Of a DNA stretch of 6,813 bases, positions 1-6,216 are shown in pieces (position 1 is the stretch's first letter; each line of letters opens with the position of its first letter). The notes under the pieces are model-generated. The model was given only the letters and a program-made list of their open reading frames with translations. It was not told the DNA's origin and searched no databases. Both the position numbers and the translations under genes were made by a program. This DNA comes from Candidatus Hydrogenedentota bacterium. GTDB lineage: Bacteria; Hydrogenedentota; Hydrogenedentia; Hydrogenedentales; SLHB01. The stretch is taken from assembly GCA_003557825.1 (NCBI GenBank), contig PWNM01000623.1, positions 1 through 6,813 on the forward strand, given 5' to 3'.

Positions 1-13
1 TGTTCAGTTCGGA

Positions 14-43
14 TTGACATACGACCACCTTCTGGTCTAGAAT
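14..43 (+). promoter_or_regulatory. Sigma-70-like promoter of the 1017-residue secreted protein gene
   Basis: A perfect -35 box TTGACA (14-19) and a five-of-six -10 box TAGAAT (38-43) are separated by 18 bases, close to the ideal 17. Transcription would begin near position 50 and give a leader of roughly 80 bases before the ATG at 133. No operator-like dyad is obvious in or next to the boxes. The match, spacing and position directly upstream of the large gene make this the best promoter in the window. Activity is inferred from sequence only. Confidence 0.72.
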
Positions 44-118
44 CGAGATTCAGCTTTGCGTCATCCTTGCCCGGTGGCCGCGCCTTCAGTAATCAGATAA
101 CAAAGGTTTCCCTGCAAA

Positions 119-124
119 AAGGAG
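119..124 (+). promoter_or_regulatory. Ribosome binding site that fixes the start at 133
   Basis: AAGGAG lies 8 bases upstream of the ATG at 133, an ideal Shine-Dalgarno arrangement. The reading frame is open further upstream to a TTG at 67, but that codon has no Shine-Dalgarno sequence. This site therefore decides the start in favour of the ATG. Confidence 0.85.
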
Positions 125-132
125 TTGTACAC

Positions 133-3100
133 ATGCGCCTGACCGACATCCTGTCCGCCAACCATCTGTGGATGTCCCGGCTCAACCAAGGCTGGACTAC
201 AGTACTGCTATCCGCTGGACGGAGCAAGGTCCGTACCTACGAATGGGCGACGAGCGCTGCTTTGTCGTTTCTTTGTATCGCATTTGCTTTGCCGACTGCG
301 CAGGCGATGGACGCAGGCGCGGCCGAACAGACCCAGTTCTGGGGTGTGTCGATGCGAAGTTCCAAAGGGACATGGGCTGTGGATTCGCGCCTGGGGGCAT
401 TCGACATCGGAAGGGATACGCTTCACTCGCTGGCGGGTGGGGAGCAGGGCGAAGGTGTCCTGCTGTCGCCTGCCTTCGCGGCGCCCGAGGACAAGATCAG
501 GCTGATGGTTCGCGGCTGGTCCGGGTCTGATGGAGAGCGCGAGGCCTGCTATGTGGAACTGGTGGACGTCCTCTCTGAGACCCGCCTCAGGCACGCGCCT
601 GCTCCTCTGACGACCGATCACCCCCGCGAGGTGGTGTGGGACACGGCCGATATTGCGGGGCGGAAGGTGCGCATCCGTTTGACCGACAGGGACTCGGCCG
701 AGTCGTTCGCATGGATAGCCCTCGACGGCATCGACGCAGGCCAAGCGTTCAGTTGGGATGCGGCCGAAGGCTGCACACTTGACGGCTGGGTTCTCGCCAC
801 GGAGGAGGCAAGCCCGGAGTCGGAAGCCGCCTGGCTCGAGGGATTGCCCTATCTGAATGAAGGCTCAAGGCTCCGCGCCGAGGGGAGGGGGGGCAGGCTT
901 GCCGTGGGCGGGGCTCGAGTCAGGCGGCTGTACCTGTTCGGCATGTCGCACACCACCGATATCGGCACACTCCTGTGGCACTATCCTTCGGATTACTCCA
1001 TGCGCTTCTTCGCGGGTGACGCGCTAGGCGACCTGGTCGTGCATTACAGCGATGGCAGGCAGGAGGCCTACCCCCTTGTTCTGGGGGATACGCTGTTCTG
1101 GTCGGACAGGTTTCACAATTACCCGGAACCCTTCGCCTCTGACGAAGCGAAACAGGAAGCCCTCGCCTCGGCGATGCGTCTCTATCCTGCCACGCCGCTG
1201 GAAAGTGGCTTTCGAATGGGGTTCATCGAACTCGATGGCGAGCAGATCGACATGGTCGAACTGCGCGACCTGCCCGAGAAGGGCAGTGTCCCCATTGTCG
1301 AGGCGGTAACCCTGGAAACGCTATCCGGCGACACGCCCGCGGGCGAGGCTGTGCCTCTCGAGGCTAAGCCCTACAGCGCGAGCCTGGCCCGATTCCTGGA
1401 GACGCACGCGATCACCCTGTGCCCGGAGGACCGCGCCGAGCGTATTCACACCGTGCGCAACCTCCTGTATACAACGATGGAAAACCTGCCTGACGAACTG
1501 CCGCTTGATATCCCCGATGGCTATGGCGGTCCGAATGTGCTATTCGAGGGCGACCGCTATGCCGATATCCTGACCAACGCTTTTTACCACAATCTTGCAG
1601 ACATGCAGGTCAAGGCAGACCCTTCAGGCCTGTACCGCGAGTCCTCGCCCTATTCAGCAAGCTACGGCGGCTACGTGGGTTTCGGTACCTTCAGTGTGGG
1701 GCCGTCGCCTTACCGTGACGACTGCTGGTCGCGAGGCGCGGGCAGGGCACTGCAGGAGTTTCTGGCATTCGGATACCAGGAGGAGACCAGCGTGTGCATG
1801 GACTGGTGCTTCGAGCAGGCGCGTCTCTGGGACGCCCCGGAGAATGACCATCTGCGTTGGAACGGCGTACGCATCCCGGCCCACTGGAGCCGCAACCTCG
1901 CCTACCCCGTCGTCGGGGAACACCTGGGCGTATTCGAGAACGACGGCCACGGCATGCTGATGCTCGTGGCTTACAACGTGTGGCGGCGTCTGCAGCCGGA
2001 TGAGCGAGAGAACTGGACGCGTCGCTGGTGGGACGACATTGTGGACGCGGCGGAGTGGATCATCTGGCAGTTCGAGAACCCGGAGGTCTTCGGCACGGGC
2101 GATGTTCTCCGGACGGACAGCGAGTGCAACTACATGATTGGCGTGGGCCTGGGATATGGCCACAGCATTTACGCGGACTACCCGTGCATGGAGGGCCTTC
2201 TGCGTTTCGCGGAGATAGCGGACGACGCCGGTGAAGACGAAGCCGCGCGGCGCTGGCGCGAATGGGCCTCGCACATGGAACGGGGCATCAACAAGCACTA
2301 CGTGCAAGGAGATGGCGAGGCAAACCCGAAGGCCTGGACGCTCTGGCACTCCGGCTGGGCCTACCAGAGTGCGCTCCTGGCACCCCTGATCTTTCTTCCC
2401 GATACCCGCGGCATGCTTCCCGAGGACGACCGGTGCGAGTGGCGCGCCATCAACGAGGCTTCCTTTCAGCGGCTCATCGACAAGTGGGCCGGCAATGGCG
2501 ACCCCTCTGATGAGTGGTGGTACCTGTCGCACGAGGTGCCGCTGTACGAAGCGCCTTCGCGGCATTTCCCCGTACGGGGCAACTACAGCGTGGCCATGGG
2601 GTATGGACAGGCATTCGTCACCCAGGCCGCCCTCCTGCTGGACCGTATGGACGACGCCGAGCCCATGATTGAGTGGACGGCCAGAGCCATCTACGATGCT
2701 GACTATGAACCCTTCATCGTGCCCGAAGGCGTCGAAACCTGTCCCGACGGAACGGCTTGGTTCAGAACCGGCGACCTCGGCAACGGGTTCCAGCAGGCGG
2801 AGACGATGAAGACGATTCGTCTCCTCCTCGGCATTGACGACACCCAGGTGACACAACTGCGGTTGGTTCCCAGAATGCCAGGGAACTGGCGCCGCATGTC
2901 GGTGGAAGAGTTCCCCGCCTGGGTGGACCCCGGTGACGGCGTGCGGCGGTACGAGTTGCAGTACACGCTAGAGCGCCACTCCGACGGAATGAGCCTTTCC
3001 TTTCAGAGCGACCAGCCGCTGCCTCCCGTGGCTGTCAGGCTTGGGCCACTTGGGGGAACCCCCAATACCGTCTCGCACAACGGGGAGGACATACCCTTTG

Positions 3101-3186
3101 AGGCACTTCGGAGCGGGGACAGCAAATGGGTGCGCCTGGACCTCGATTCCGGGCTAACCCAGGGGCACGTCAGGGTGCTGTGGTAA
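133..3186 (+). CDS. Secreted six-hairpin (α/α)6 glycoside-hydrolase-like protein
   Basis: This 1017-residue protein probably acts on a polysaccharide or oligosaccharide outside the cytoplasm; the substrate is unknown. The start is ATG 133, supported by AAGGAG. Residues 1-58 form an unusually long signal peptide: about 37 polar residues, then the hydrophobic stretch WATSAALSFLCIAFALP and a likely cut after AQA. Residues about 65-205 look like a β-sandwich (galactose-binding-like) domain. About 245-340 form a second β-rich region of the type preceding catalytic toroids, with an LYLFGMSHTTDIG motif and an HYSDG turn. From about 440 to 910 the chain is helical and rich in Trp and Tyr, as in six-hairpin glycosidases. 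Conserved-looking acidic or polar motifs are RDDCWSRG (528-535), ENDGHG (602-607) and TDSECNY (661-667). LRLVPRMPGNW (909-919) resembles the start of the C-terminal β-domain in GH78-like rhamnosidases and relatives. Superfamily assignment is by pattern and no family is firm. It could also be an inactive or binding homologue. It is monocistronic and converges on the minus-strand operon. Confidence 0.72.
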   Translation: MRLTDILSANHLWMSRLNQGWTTVLLSAGRSKVRTYEWATSAALSFLCIAFALPTAQAMDAGAAEQTQFWGVSMRSSKGTWAVDSRLGAFDIGRDTLHSLAGGEQGEGVLLSPAFAAPEDKIRLMVRGWSGSDGEREACYVELVDVLSETRLRHAPAPLTTDHPREVVWDTADIAGRKVRIRLTDRDSAESFAWIALDGIDAGQAFSWDAAEGCTLDGWVLATEEASPESEAAWLEGLPYLNEGSRLRAEGRGGRLAVGGARVRRLYLFGMSHTTDIGTLLWHYPSDYSMRFFAGDALGDLVVHYSDGRQEAYPLVLGDTLFWSDRFHNYPEPFASDEAKQEALASAMRLYPATPLESGFRMGFIELDGEQIDMVELRDLPEKGSVPIVEAVTLETLSGDTPAGEAVPLEAKPYSASLARFLETHAITLCPEDRAERIHTVRNLLYTTMENLPDELPLDIPDGYGGPNVLFEGDRYADILTNAFYHNLADMQVKADPSGLYRESSPYSASYGGYVGFGTFSVGPSPYRDDCWSRGAGRALQEFLAFGYQEETSVCMDWCFEQARLWDAPENDHLRWNGVRIPAHWSRNLAYPVVGEHLGVFENDGHGMLMLVAYNVWRRLQPDERENWTRRWWDDIVDAAEWIIWQFENPEVFGTGDVLRTDSECNYMIGVGLGYGHSIYADYPCMEGLLRFAEIADDAGEDEAARRWREWASHMERGINKHYVQGDGEANPKAWTLWHSGWAYQSALLAPLIFLPDTRGMLPEDDRCEWRAINEASFQRLIDKWAGNGDPSDEWWYLSHEVPLYEAPSRHFPVRGNYSVAMGYGQAFVTQAALLLDRMDDAEPMIEWTARAIYDADYEPFIVPEGVETCPDGTAWFRTGDLGNGFQQAETMKTIRLLLGIDDTQVTQLRLVPRMPGNWRRMSVEEFPAWVDPGDGVRRYELQYTLERHSDGMSLSFQSDQPLPPVAVRLGPLGGTPNTVSHNGEDIPFEALRSGDSKWVRLDLDSGLTQGHVRVLW

Positions 3187-3214
3187 AAGCCGGCGCAGGT
3201 CCGCAGGCGCCAGC
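3185..3214 (-). terminator. Probable intrinsic terminator of the HMA lipoprotein/β-barrel operon
   Basis: The arms at 3189-3196 and 3207-3214 enclose a 10-base loop. Read on the minus strand they form an 8-bp GC-rich stem (GCTGGCGC/GCGCCGGC, one G-U wobble), followed directly by TTTT (3185-3188). On the plus strand the wobble becomes a C-A mismatch and no T-run follows, so the signal points to the minus strand. It lies about 120 bases past the β-barrel stop codon and partly overlaps the stop codon of the convergent gene. The T-tract is short, so efficiency is uncertain. Confidence 0.5.
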
Positions 3215-3336
3215 CGTGAGCGTATGCGGATGTTCAGCCGTGCTTGAAGTATGGCAGTTCCGTCGCCCAGTATCGAACCTCAGCGAGGCATCACCGCTCG
3301 CCGGGTTGGCGGAACGGCCAAGAAGGGTCATCGCTG

Positions 3337-4104
3337 CTAAAACAGGTATCGAATCCCGATGATGGTTTCGTAGCGCATTTCGCGGGGACCGTCTTGGGCA
3401 AGGGGAAGGCGGACGCCGGCTTCGGCGGCCCAGTGGCGAGCCTCGTACAGAATCCCCAGGGCCAGGTCCAGTTGGTAGTCGCCGTGGCTGGTCACGGTGT
3501 TCAGGGATTCCGCGACCGTATACCAGGCCCCACTTGTATCCGCCGCAAAGCGGGCCGGGGCGATGCGATACAGGTGGGATGCATGGAACTCGAATTCATC
3601 GGGTTTGACGCCGGGACGGCGGGTCCAGGCGATCTCGCCATTGAGCCCGTGGCGGCCGAGAATGGCCGTGGTGGCAACTCCCAGGCGGGGTTGCAGATGA
3701 TCGGGCGCGAGGCGGCTGTTGCCTACGGGCAGGTCGGCCCCGGCGAAAAGAGACGTGCGCCACGTATCGAGGGGCCCGAGGTCCCGCTGCATCACCCGGT
3801 ATTTCAGACGCAAGGCCAAGCGTGACAATCCGGTGGTTGTTCCGTCATCCTGAAACCGAAACCGTTCGAGATCGGCATCGACCAACGCCGCCAGATTGCC
3901 GCGGATACCATAGACGAGTTTGGTCCGCATTGCCAACCGGTCATCGCCTTCACTGCTGTCTCTGTAGTCCGTAAACAAGGCTTGGGTGCGCAGGTACAGT
4001 TGTCCCCTTCCGGGGTGGGTAGCCCCTTCCATGTAGATAGGCTCTTGGGCCAGCGCGGCTCCGCTCAGCGTAAGGACAAGACCCAGCAGGAGGGTGGTTT
4101 TCAT
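3337..4104 (-). CDS. Outer-membrane β-barrel protein, MetA-pathway/transporter-like
   Basis: This is a 255-residue protein with a classic signal peptide (MKTT, a Leu-rich core, cut after ALA at 19). The mature chain has alternating polar/hydrophobic strands, many aromatic residues, no hydrophobic helix, and ends in Arg-Tyr-Leu-Phe. The terminal Phe is the usual C-terminal signal for the BAM assembly machinery. The central pattern LALRLKYRV, then a strand with LFAGADLPVGNSRLAPDHLQPRLG, resembles the 'MetA-pathway of phenol degradation' group of putative outer-membrane transporters. That name says little about substrate, and a CopB-like metal barrel is an alternative. The frame is open upstream to 4161, but the ATG at 4104 is preferred: it has GGGAG 6 bases upstream, starts the signal peptide and lies one base after the HMA lipoprotein stop. 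The coupling suggests a shared role in moving or handling a metal or metallo-compound at the outer membrane. Confidence 0.72.
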   Translation of the reverse strand: MKTTLLLGLVLTLSGAALAQEPIYMEGATHPGRGQLYLRTQALFTDYRDSSEGDDRLAMRTKLVYGIRGNLAALVDADLERFRFQDDGTTTGLSRLALRLKYRVMQRDLGPLDTWRTSLFAGADLPVGNSRLAPDHLQPRLGVATTAILGRHGLNGEIAWTRRPGVKPDEFEFHASHLYRIAPARFAADTSGAWYTVAESLNTVTSHGDYQLDLALGILYEARHWAAEAGVRLPLAQDGPREMRYETIIGIRYLF

Positions 4105-4105
4105 G

Positions 4106-4462
4106 TTATGCTCCCGACGGTACAAATTCGACAAAGGTAAATCCCGCATCTTCGACGGCATTAATAAGCTGACCGCGGGTTACGGCATGGTTCTCTTCGA
4201 GACCAATGATGATGTGGCCCTTTTCAAGATCGGTCTGTACGCTGGATACGCCGTCCACCATCGTCATGACGCGATCAACGTTGCTCGCGCACAGGGGACA
4301 GCTTAACCCCCGGGCGGCCAAAACGACCTCGCGGTGGTTGGTCAATGGATCATTCTGTTCGGCCTCGATTGCAGATGCTTGGTGTTCGGAAGTGGTGGCG
4401 CAGGCGGTCAGAATACCTACCGCAAGAATCGCCACAGGTAGACTTAGGTACATGCCTTTCAT
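4106..4462 (-). CDS. Lipoprotein with heavy-metal-associated (HMA) domain
   Basis: This is a 118-residue protein. Residues 1-21 are a type II signal peptide with lipobox LTAC (18-21), so Cys21 should be lipidated. Ala22 at +2 is not the inner-membrane retention Asp, so an outer-membrane location is likely by the enterobacterial rule. A short polar linker (22-45) leads to an HMA fold (about 46-113) with the metal-binding loop GLSCPLC, Cys55 and Cys58. A ferredoxin-like βαββαβ pattern follows, with VDGVSSVQTDLEKGHIII and a final VEDAGFTFVEF helix-strand. HMA domains bind soft metals such as Cu(I), Zn(II) or Hg(II). In this loop Leu replaces the Met of the usual GMxCxxC. The protein could be an envelope metal chaperone or sensor, similar in idea to MerP but membrane-tethered. 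No P-type ATPase or metal regulator is visible nearby. The start ATG at 4462 has AAGGA 10 bases upstream; Met4 is a weaker alternative. Confidence 0.8.
   Translation of the reverse strand: MKGMYLSLPVAILAVGILTACATTSEHQASAIEAEQNDPLTNHREVVLAARGLSCPLCASNVDRVMTMVDGVSSVQTDLEKGHIIIGLEENHAVTRGQLINAVEDAGFTFVEFVPSGA
4111..4115 (-). promoter_or_regulatory. Ribosome binding site of the β-barrel gene, inside the upstream gene
   Basis: GGGAG on the minus strand is 6 bases before the ATG at 4104. It lies within the last codons of the HMA lipoprotein gene, whose TAA occupies 4106-4108. This arrangement is typical of translational coupling and supports the short N-terminus over the longer open frame. Confidence 0.75.
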
Positions 4463-4594
4463 CTGTATCGTTTCCTTCTGTGTCTAGGTTGCGTTGCTCA
4501 ATTCTATCGCTATAACGCCCAAGGAGGCTCCCATATTCAGGTGTCCTCACAACACCTCGTATAGTCCCCACATTCCAATGTACTTCCTTTGCGG
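4463..4594 (-). promoter_or_regulatory. Intergenic region upstream of the HMA lipoprotein operon
   Basis: This 132-base gap must hold the end of the pectate-lyase transcript and probably the promoter of the operon. Visible elements are: AAGGA ribosome site (4473-4477, minus strand); a -10-like TAGAAT (4501-4506, minus strand), identical to the -10 at the left of the window but without a convincing -35 at 16-19 bases; a 6-bp inverted repeat AGGTGT/ACACCT with a 7-base loop (4539-4557); and a short dyad ACATT-CC-AATGT (4570-4581). Neither dyad is followed by a T-tract on the minus strand, so they look more like weak operators or chance than terminators. Promoter activity is inferred from position. 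Confidence 0.35.
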
Positions 4595-6115
4595 TTACGG
4601 AACGGGGAGATCGTAGGAATAGGCAATCATGGCATGGGTAACTCGAATCGCATCCAGGTCGTTGAGATAGTCTTCAATGTTTGTATATCCATTGCCATTG
4701 CTATCGATGCGGGCGATATTGGGATCGTCGGAATCAAGCCACTGGGCATGCTCCCACCAATCGGGGATGCCGTTGCGATTGGAGTCGATCCACTCGGGGG
4801 TCGACACCGACACAAGCTCGGGCAGACCGCCCACTTCGTCCTGCGTATCGATCTCGCCGAGGGTCCACCAATCGGGCAGATCATAGGGTGCATCGGCTCC
4901 CTCGATTTCTCGGCGCTGGTAGTTGCGCACCTCCTGGACAACAAAGGTATCGTGGGTATCCCGCAGCCAGGGTCCGGCCTTCGCCATGACCGTTTCCCAC
5001 GCTTCTTCGGCCGTCAAGGTGGTGACATCGCCGGTTTCAAAGGGGGCCTCCTGTTCATGGTTCTGGCGTTGGACGGCGTCGCTGGGGCCGAGCAGGCTCC
5101 ATTGATCGACCACCTCCTCACCGGCTTCGTAATTGCCCGCAAAATAACCTTGTGTATAGGGACTGTGCTCGATTAGACGCCATGGCGTAAGGCTGTAATT
5201 GTTCACGATGTTGTACAGTGTGATGCTATCTTCGTCGTAATTCGCGCCCAGGCCTTGATAGATCACGTTGTTTCGGAAATCCATAAGCAGCCCATGAGGA
5301 TCCTCTTCATGGCTCAGGTAGTTGCCGGGCCGTGGTACGCGCCAGCGGTGGTTCGTCCACAGATTGCGAAGAAAGCTGTAGCGCGCGCCGTGGCGACCCC
5401 GAACCAATGCGCCGTACCCGCGGACTCCCTTCGGGTGGATGGAATCGCACAAAGGTTTCGTCAACATGCTGTTCTGGATCGTGGCATTGTCCATATGCGT
5501 GACACCAACGTTGCCGTCGACGCCCCAAGACACGCTGATGTGGTCGGCAATGACATGGGTCCCACCTCGAATCCGAAAGGACCAATCATCCAGGTCATGA
5601 TAATCGCCGTGGCGAAACCGCATATGACGAACGATAACGTCGTAGGTGCGCACGTCAAACTGGCGCTTCGCAACCGTAATCCCATCGCCGGGCGCAGTCT
5701 GGCCGGCAAGAGTCATGTAGGGGTGGTAGACACGAATGGGCGTTTCGAGTTCGATGGTTCCGGACACGTCGAAAACGACGATGCGCGGCCCCTCCGCTTC
5801 GGCCGCTTCGCGCAGCGAGCCGGGCCCGTTGTCGTTCAAATTGGTGACCCGATACAGCTTGCCGCCCCGTCCGCCAAAGGCAAACGCACCAAACCCTTCG
5901 GCCCCCGGGAACGCCGGTACGCGCGGGCCATGGGTCGAGATAGCCGCGCTTGGTAAGGGCGTCTTTTCGTAAGCATGCCAGCGTTCTGTTGTGTCGAGCA
6001 TGCATTCCCGAAGGCCGGCCTCGCCCCATTCCAACGGCGGAATGGCGGCCGCCCCGGTGGCAACGGTCACAAAAAAGGCCAGCATGAAGCAGAGGGTCTG
6101 TACCTTGGTATGCAT
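4595..6115 (-). CDS. Secreted pectate-lyase-like protein (PL1-type β-helix) with C-terminal calcium loops
   Basis: This 506-residue protein should cleave pectin-type polygalacturonate by β-elimination outside the cytoplasm. The signal peptide covers residues 1-24, ending in GAAA. A linker of about 40 residues precedes the parallel β-helix (about 67-330), which opens with FPGAEGFGAFAFGGRGG (69-85) and continues with RVTNLNDNGPGSLREA and IVVFDVSGTIEL. These are hallmarks of the PL1-like family in environmental bacteria. Further family-like stretches are IRVYHPYMTLAGQTAPGDG, DHISVSWGVDGN (191-202) and RVPR (259-262). Arg259 fits the RxPR position of the PL1 catalytic Arg. The tail carries two Asp/Asn-Gly loops, DSNRNGIPDWWE (444-455) and DSNGNGYTNIED (471-482), resembling EF-hand, dockerin or thrombospondin-3 calcium sites, a common tail in this family. 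The start ATG at 6115 has GGGGAG 8 bases upstream. The exact substrate is inferred from family only. Confidence 0.87.
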   Translation of the reverse strand: MHTKVQTLCFMLAFFVTVATGAAAIPPLEWGEAGLRECMLDTTERWHAYEKTPLPSAAISTHGPRVPAFPGAEGFGAFAFGGRGGKLYRVTNLNDNGPGSLREAAEAEGPRIVVFDVSGTIELETPIRVYHPYMTLAGQTAPGDGITVAKRQFDVRTYDVIVRHMRFRHGDYHDLDDWSFRIRGGTHVIADHISVSWGVDGNVGVTHMDNATIQNSMLTKPLCDSIHPKGVRGYGALVRGRHGARYSFLRNLWTNHRWRVPRPGNYLSHEEDPHGLLMDFRNNVIYQGLGANYDEDSITLYNIVNNYSLTPWRLIEHSPYTQGYFAGNYEAGEEVVDQWSLLGPSDAVQRQNHEQEAPFETGDVTTLTAEEAWETVMAKAGPWLRDTHDTFVVQEVRNYQRREIEGADAPYDLPDWWTLGEIDTQDEVGGLPELVSVSTPEWIDSNRNGIPDWWEHAQWLDSDDPNIARIDSNGNGYTNIEDYLNDLDAIRVTHAMIAYSYDLPVP

Positions 6116-6123
6116 CGTCCGAT

Positions 6124-6129
6124 CTCCCC
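6124..6129 (-). promoter_or_regulatory. Ribosome binding site of the pectate-lyase-like gene
   Basis: GGGGAG on the minus strand lies 8 bases before the ATG at 6115. The spacing is ideal, and the following residues form a good signal peptide, so this start is secure. Confidence 0.8.
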
Positions 6130-6174
6130 GATGGTTGCGGTTGTTTGGGACGCCGTCGTGGTTAACCCAAAGCG

Positions 6175-6203
6175 AGTATAGACCGCGGCGCCCTCAGGCG
6201 CAA
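6175..6203 (-). promoter_or_regulatory. Candidate sigma-70-like promoter of the pectate-lyase-like gene
   Basis: On the minus strand a five-of-six -10 box TATACT (6175-6180) is preceded, after a 17-base spacer, by a weak -35 TTGCGC (6198-6203; only TTG matches). Transcription would begin near 6168, giving a leader of about 50 bases. A perfect 8-bp palindrome GGTTAACC (6160-6167) falls at the start of that transcript and could be an operator. The -35 overlaps the hairpin at 6188-6201. Confidence 0.4.
6188..6201 (-). other. Short GC-rich hairpin after the truncated gene
   Basis: The arms GCGCC and GGCGC form a perfect 5-bp stem with a 4-base loop, about 15 bases past the stop codon of the partial gene. 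The position suits an intrinsic terminator, but there is no T-tract on the minus strand. It may be a weak or Rho-assisted 3' end, or a protein-binding dyad overlapping the candidate -35 of the next gene. Confidence 0.35.
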
Positions 6204-6216
6204 GCCATTGGCCGAT

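Noticed and set aside
67..132. Upstream TTG-initiated extension of the large plus-strand gene
   Set aside because: There is no Shine-Dalgarno sequence before the TTG at 67, while AAGGAG sits 8 bases before the ATG at 133. The added residues do not look like a signal peptide.
1654..2856. 400-codon open frame on the minus strand inside the large plus-strand gene
   Set aside because: It is antisense to a well-supported protein. It has Arg/Val/His-rich composition typical of a GC-rich shadow frame and no recognisable motif.
3187..3336. Search for a small gene or RNA in the convergent gap
   Set aside because: Apart from the terminator-like hairpin there is no start with a ribosome site, no conserved RNA fold and no T-tailed second hairpin.
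3244..3825. 193-codon plus-strand open frame opposite the β-barrel gene
   Set aside because: The opposite strand has a signal peptide, barrel pattern and terminal Phe, whereas this frame shows none of these and is a shadow.
4105..4161. Longer N-terminus of the β-barrel protein starting at 4161
   Set aside because: It would overlap the HMA lipoprotein gene and place polar residues before a perfect signal peptide. The ribosome site points to 4104.
4589..5176. 195-codon plus-strand frame rich in Ile-Gly pairs
   Set aside because: It is the mirror of the pectate-lyase C-terminus. The Ile-Gly repeats are the complement of Asp/Asn-rich calcium-loop codons, not a real repeat protein.
5255..5956. 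233-codon plus-strand frame opposite the pectate lyase
   Set aside because: It lies antisense to the most conserved part of the PL1-like domain and has no protein motif of its own.
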